From Dipylidium caninum (lineage: Eukaryota > Platyhelminthes > Cestoda > Cyclophyllidea > Dipylidiidae), in contig QEYB01000003.1 of the NCBI GenBank assembly GCA_017562135.1, positions 434,001 through 498,000 of the forward strand: 64,000 nucleotides of DNA, written 5' to 3'. Numbering within the stretch: position 1 is the first letter of the stretch; each line of letters begins with the position of its first letter. Position numbers and translations under genes: made by a program. This document shows positions 58,601-64,000 of this stretch, one piece after another. The notes under the pieces were generated by a model. It was not told where the DNA came from. It made no database searches and saw only the letters and a program-made list of their open reading frames with translations.

Positions 58601-60667
58601 CGCGTTCGAGCTCGGTCGGAGAGCAAGAAGATCAACCCACTGACCGGGGAAAACGTGACTGCCTTTACCATCTCAAAGGAGGAAAAGAATAGGTCCGCAA
58701 AGCCTTACGGTACGTGACTACTGCGTTAGCCCCAATGAAAGTGGCGGAGTTGCGCTTCGTTAAATTTTTCGAGCCGGCGTAGGCCAAGACATGATTTCCA
58801 AGGGTCGACTGCATTGAACATGACTGAGCCGCTTCACCGTCCGCCCAACCGCGTCCCGTCGCGTCGCGCCCCCGAGGGCGGGAAGGGGGAGGCGGACGGG
58901 CCGCTCTGGTACTTGTCGGCAGGAGCTCTCAATAACTCTGATTTCACATATTGAGCACCACCAACGAACAGACGCGGCACTGGTCCATTAATGCTTATTT
59001 CGTTGCGTTTTCGCAGCTATAATCAGAGCTTCCTTTCCTTTTCATCAGTTTACACAAACACGGTGACAGGAGAAAACTGTCCGAGCTACAAAATTACGCC
59101 AGTTGAGCGAAATGTCACCGCACGACCGAACACAGGTGAGAAAATTTTCCCTCAAACCTGCTCCAGTTTCGAGTGCTTTTGACCGTGTCTTCGGTGCGAC
59201 GTGAGGGCTGCTGACAGTGTCATGGGTTTGGCCACATCACTCGGTAAAGTGGATTTTAATAGGCAGCCTCAGTGTTTGGCCACTCTTAAAACCCCTTTCT
59301 GCATTAGTGGACGGCATGAGCCGGGGCGACGCGGTAAATATCCTCGGGTTTTCTCCTTAGCGGAGACAATGGCGCGAGATTCCCCACTCGGCGTCCATTT
59401 TTGATTCCGTTCTGCTTTTTCAGCACCCTCCAACCCTCTACTTGGTGAAAACACGCAACACTACACCTATCGGGTGGGCGAGAAGGAGAAGACCATGAAG
59501 ACTCGAGGCAAGTTCATTTGCGCCTTGTGGTGGAGTTGAGTGCATGGGCCTATTCAACGCACGCAGCTCATTGTCATCTCGCCTCTCAGCGCCTAAGTAG
59601 CTCTAAAAACGCGCTGCACACCACGATGGAAAAGGTAGCCTCGAAGGCATATCTCGGCAGGGCCTCGGCCAGCCCCGCTCGGTGGGCGCGTGCGCCGGCG
59701 CCCCGCCGGTGTGAATCGTTCGGTTGGTTAAGAACAGGGCCAGAAGTCGCTAACGCGAATTCCCACAGGAGCAAAATGTGGCCTGAACGAGGTCGGATAG
59801 CTGGCTTTTTGGTAATTTGAGATGCTTTCAATCACATTACGTGCTGGCGATTAGATTATCGGCCGAGGTGAGTGTGCAGACGCAAGTCACTGCTCCAACG
59901 AAGGCCCCGTAAGGGCGGCCAGACGAAGGAACGGGTCTGACGGCCAGCCGATTCCTTGTAGATATCAGCTCCCCGCTCACGGGCGAGGGTTCGCGAGGCT
60001 CGACCTACTCCATTTCAGTGGAGGAACGTCGGCGGAAACCGGTGAATCCGAACAATCCGCGGAATGTCCTCACCGGCGAGAACTGCAACACCTACCAAAT
60101 CTGTCAAGAGATGCGCAGTGAGCGTAAAAATTCCGCTCCGCCTGCCTCCAGAGGTGCGTATAAATCACGTCTTGGTCTAGTGCAGCTCCGCTAAAACATG
60201 CTGTCATCAGGAGGTGGAGATAATCTAAACACCGGTGAGAGTAAATAAGCCTAAATCCTAGAACAGAGGCCTTCAAATACACCTGGATGTTGGCATTTGG
60301 CGGGGCCGACGAGGTGTCATGCCTCTTCTCCAAGCCACCGACGGATTCGGCTGCGGCATTGCAAATGACGGCACTAGTTGTGAGGCTGTCATTCATTCGG
60401 GTGTGACGTTGGGTGTGTCAAAGCCGTCAAGACCATCCCACGCGCCCATAACTTGGCAGCTGCTTATTTCACCATAAAAACGTGTAAATGCCGAGCCTTT
60501 TGTCCGTGGAGCAAAATGGCTGTTTTGTGAGAGGAAACGATGAGAAGACGGAAGTCGAGGCCATCTGGAGACTCAACATTTTCGAGAACACAAACAGCTA
60601 ACAGTGATTGCCTGTTGTAGGCGGGAGCGGCAACACCTACAATATCCTGACCGGAGCCGTCTGCTAA
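55628..60667 (+). CDS. Modular repeat protein with NPLTGEN motifs, family unknown
   Basis: Thirteen exons: 55628-55652, 55982-56065, 56299-56391, 56740-56817, 57001-57093, 57595-57696, 57980-58081, 58197-58280, 58521-58709, 59049-59135, 59424-59507, 59962-60153 and 60621-60667. They sum to 1260 nt, 419 aa, with every intron in phase 1. From exon three on, exons carry one motif (two in 58521-58709 and 59962-60153): RDPIAGLGNLP, RNPIALTGNLGEE, RDPISGKGDFGE, CNPLTGENARTFAIT, RNVITGENCQNFDIS, NTITGENCSTYDV, INPLTGENVTAFTIS, NTVTGENCPSYKIT, SNPLLGENTQHYTY, SSPLTGEGSRGSTYSIS, RNVLTGENCNTYQI, and a final NTYNILTGAVC. The motifs are joined by basic linkers with Arg/Lys/Pro. No signal peptide or membrane segment is seen. 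The NPxTGE core recalls a short motif of Jupiter-type microtubule-associated proteins, but that link is weak. Function is unknown; a filament- or microtubule-binding array is one possibility. Intron 59508-59961 uses a GC donor. Confidence 0.85.
57980..60153 (+). repeat. Array of exon-encoded TGEN repeats
   Basis: Within this span five single-motif exons of 84-102 nt and two double-length exons (189 and 192 nt) encode eight or nine copies of a unit of about 28-34 residues. Each unit has the layout [NR]-[NP]-x-[LIV]-T-G-E-[NG]-x-x-x-[YF]-x-[IV], then two or three residues, a Glu/Met pair, and a basic linker. Symmetric phase-1 exons permit duplication or skipping without loss of frame. Confidence 0.85.
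60211..60234 (+). other. Possible 24-nt phase-1 micro-exon
   Basis: An AG at 60209-60210 and a GTGAGA donor at 60235 bracket 24 nt that begin and end in phase 1, as do all exons of the repeat gene around it. It would add eight residues including GGDNLNT before the last exon. It is optional: the main model keeps frame without it. Confidence 0.35.
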
Positions 60668-63600
60668 CTTGTCTCAGGCCAAAAATCTTCGGGAGTCGCA
60701 GGTGCTGCCCCTTTTATACTCGTAGCCGGATAATTCTCAACTGCCTCACTCCTTCCATTCTTGCTTTGCTTCCTCACTCGCTGATTTTGATGCAATATAT
60801 TTCAGTCATGCTTGCCAAACAACCCTGTCTTGTCTGAATTCCCCTGCGCTGACGCCGAGTTTGAGCGTTGCAACGAGATGCCCGCCCCCTTGCCGCGTTC
60901 ACATTGAAGAGGATGGTAGTTTGTGGAGTTTACCTGTAAAAATTTTCACATCGTCCAATCTAAGTTTAAGGGCTCTGCACGGGTCGGGAGTTGGGCGGAA
61001 GAACATTCAAATCTGCACATGGTAACAAACTGATGCACAGTGAAGAATTTAGTGAATAGCAGTTGGGTAGCATTTAGGCTGACATTTAGTCAAAAGGAAC
61101 AGGCATGAAGAGCCCTTAGATGCAGGGCAGCCGAGCAACGGGGAAGGAGCAGGCAGCTTCGCCTCTACAGCCAAAATGTCGATGTCGGACAGCGCTGGGC
61201 GAGCGCCTCGAGAGCCTTGCAGACGCATCGTCTGCCTGTTATTTGTACTACAAAATCCTTCCAGGCCTCATCAGTGGTGAGTGATGGCGAATGTGCGACT
61301 TGATTACGAAAAAAAACGCTAGCCCGGCGGTTGAGACTGCTCGCTTTCTACGCAAGTGAATACCAACTGTTTGCCTATGAATGCCTACCAAAGGACAGGC
61401 ATTTGGTCGAATCAGGCAGCAAGAGACAGATGCTGAGGGGCAGAAGGGCTGATGGAGACAGGGACGAGGACGACAGCGGCCGCGCTGACGCGTGGGAACG
61501 ACTCGAGTTCTCCTCCTGGGTTGGGACGAGGAGGAGGATCCGCTGTCCCAGCGTCCTCGGCAGGTCAGGTGCTGCCATCCGCGCACCAAAGCCAGAGCAT
61601 GCCTTAAAATATCTGTCAAAATCAGTGTCAAGGAGTGTCCGCGCAGATAGCGACATCACCGAAGCAGTGGAAAGGTGACTTAGCTTTCACACTTTCCATG
61701 CGAAGCGGTAAAAAGTACTGCGGAAGGTGATAAATTCTGTCACATGAAGGTGATGAGCTTGTTGCACAAAATAGCACAAAAGCGTAGAAGGTAGTTCGCG
61801 TTGGGTGAGAAGTCAGCTTGAAGCCCATCTGAAGGTTGCGCGCCCAAATCCGCGAAGGATAGGCGAAGTGAATGACTAAGTGTGGCAGAATTAGGGCTAA
61901 TAAAGAGGCAGAGGCAGCCAAGGCGGCAGTTGGCTTCTGCTCCGTCTCCCCTGCCTCCCACTCGACACAACAACTCTTCGGCCACAGTATCCGCCAGAAA
62001 ACTCCGCCCCACCAGAGCATTTCGCAAGGCTGGTGTCTCTAACAGTATCATGCTATTGAACCGGCCAGGGGGCGCCAATGAAAATGGACTGGAGGAAGTG
62101 GTCTTAGCCCCCTCATATGCCCGGGAAATTTGGCGTTTGCGGGGACGACTGCTCGTGTCCGCAGGTGTCTTGAGATGGGAAGGTGGCGAATAGGGACAGA
62201 AAAATGCTCCCTCGTGTTAATGCCCCCGGGATAGGCACAAACGGGCAGGCTTATGTTCCTTTTATTGTCATGATGATCCCCGGGAATAGACCTTGTCAAC
62301 TGAGGAACGATCGAACACGAAACTGACGCCTTTGGGAGTAGGTTGACTTCCTCCAACCCGGCACCAAACGAACGCAGATTAAACCGCATTAAAGACGAGA
62401 AGGCATAATCCCCTAAGATAAAAGTGAGATGTCCCTCCACTCCCGCCGAAATTGCTATTAGGCGTTGGGGACAATAGAGAATTTGCATTTGGCCATATCA
62501 GCTACCTGATCTCCTTCGGGTGGGCAGTTACTCTGGACGGGCCAGGACAGATTGTATACCAGAGGGCAAAGTTACAGAGGTGTAGGGCAATTATTTAAGC
62601 TAGGAAGGCGCAACTGCAGGCGTCTGTCAGGAGCAGTTAAGGACGGCCACTTGTGAGGACTTTACTGGCGATAAATCACACGGACTTGGGGGACGATTTT
62701 CCAGCGTGGGTGAATCAGCTGAATCCGCGCACAGGAAACTGTGAAACGTTTCGGCAGGCAGTTCTAACATTAAAATTACTCCCAGCGGCACACACCTACT
62801 GCAACTGGCTGTGAAGCAGCATCACCATCGTCGCAGCGGGACCCGACGCATTCGGCAGGTAACGTCTCGACTCCCGTTTATAAAAACGGTGGGACGAGAC
62901 TGGTGCGGTACAAAAGGAGGTGAGAGTCGTTTCCGCTCCGCATATGCGAATGTCTCTTAGTTCGTTCTTCAATGGGACGGAAAGTGTAAAAAAGCAACAA
63001 CATTCAGTCAAGTAAAAGGCGGAAACACACGGAAGACAACGAAATGAGGGCCTCCGCATGCCAGGTGAATTAGTGAGTGCACATTCTCACAAGACAATCC
63101 ATTAAGTGGGGGTTTTTAGGGCTACACTTCCTCGAGACAGGCATTACGCCGCTGCATCCCGATCGAACAGTGGCAACGCGCAGCGACTACCACCAGAAGA
63201 GGCGCTGGGAAGGGGTCTTGCGGAAACGCGATGTTTGTGCGGATCCACACCAAGTGGAGGTTTTTTAAGTGAAAGGAATGCGCTGGCGGACACGGTACAC
63301 CGAGAACTCTAGGCGACGGTGTACAGCCGCCAGTGACTTTATTTACCAAACGGGAGGAAGTGTGGCCGAGTTACTCCGCACCGACATTCGGCAGAAGGCC
63401 ATCGAAGTTCTGCTAGGTGGTGACCCCGTGCCGGGAGGCGGCGGTCGTCAGTTGCAAGGGGCACTAGGAAGAAGCGGGTGTGTGTATCACTGCCTCTAAA
63501 GCCTGATTTTGCATGGTAATTCACTCAGAGAAAACCGCGAAACGAAAAAAGTTACCTGCAACGAAGTTGAACGCAGTCCTTTAACAACTGGACTTGCCAA

Positions 63601-64000
63601 AAATTGGACGCGGTGCAGAAGCCGACGCCGGCGAGGGGAGACGGGCGTCGGACAGGCTTCCGAGGTGGAAGACATGGCGAGGCAGAGTTTTGCCAAAATC
63701 ACTGCCAGCAGAACAACCTCACCGCTTCCCACAACGGCGAGAAACGCCAAAAAGTGAGGATGTGGTAGAATGCGTAGTTAGCCTTATCAGCGAACAGTAG
63801 ACCAGAACGTCCACTGGGGCGTTAGGGAAGTGGAGGTGAATGTTCTATGCGTCAGTGGATGGCAGAGAATTTAACTAGTGTAATTTAGCGCCCCTAAGAG
63901 AGATACGGCACAAACATGCCTGACTGAAAACGACGAGGAGTAAGTGGAAAGAAGCGATAAAACTATGCGAAGGCAGAGTTTAATAGCTCGGTGTCAAATC
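60668..64000. other. Downstream region with a possible extra TGN exon
   Basis: GC-rich DNA with many overlapping frames, none supported as a full gene. A stretch at about 62705-62765 encodes LNPRTGNCETF after a splice-like TTTTCCAG and resembles the motif of the gene upstream. A frame near 63355-63480 (SVAELLRTDIRQKAIEVLL) looks protein-like but is isolated. A second gene may start here and run past the window. Confidence 0.35.

Overview
The window is a nuclear fragment of a flatworm (Platyhelminthes), most likely a parasitic one and probably a cestode. The evidence is eukaryotic split genes with GT-AG introns, a mixture of ordinary introns and extremely short ones (30-38 nt) as is typical of flatworms, a mariner relic, and metazoan-only families (presenilin, CNNM, TAF12, SAAL1, PURA, a ciliary EF-hand protein). 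The species cannot be named from the sequence alone. I rebuilt genes by joining exons whose reading frame, splice sites and protein similarity agree; exon coordinates are in the evidence fields.

Layout. 1-7 kb: the end of an unrecognised gene, mitoribosomal mL51 (+) and POLE4-like histone-fold protein (-) with overlapping 3' ends, then an EF-hand protein resembling DRC8/EFCAB2 (+). 7-20 kb: a GC-rich stretch with one large unrecognised exon, a single-exon universal stress protein (-), long gene-poor DNA with a microsatellite and a 33-bp tandem duplication, and a dead mariner transposon. 20-29 kb: protein phosphatase 1 catalytic subunit (-), a small Cgr1/CCDC86 ribosome-biogenesis gene (+), and a CNNM metal transporter (-) that carries an apparent 1-bp frameshift. 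29-36 kb: mitoribosomal MRPS28 (+), deoxyhypusine synthase (+), and a basic protein of unknown function (+). 36-42 kb: SAAL1 (-) head-to-head with TAF12 (+), which is tail-to-tail with VPS29 (-).

42-49 kb: PURA (+) lies inside the 4.7-kb spacer of a near-perfect 973-bp inverted repeat (42180-43152 and 47900-48871). 49-52.5 kb: presenilin (-). 55.6-60.7 kb: the most unusual gene, a 13-exon gene (+) in which every intron is phase 1 and most exons encode one copy of a motif like NPLTGEN or NVxTGENC. I do not recognise this protein; it looks like a modular array built by exon duplication. A further degenerate copy of the motif lies downstream at about 62.7 kb.

Most genes are housekeeping (mitochondrial translation, replication, rRNA processing, hypusination, transcription initiation, retromer, phosphatase, gamma-secretase) and need not work together; no operon-like functional cluster is evident. 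The C-terminal exon of PP1, one internal exon of SAAL1, and the 5' ends of several unrecognised genes are unresolved.
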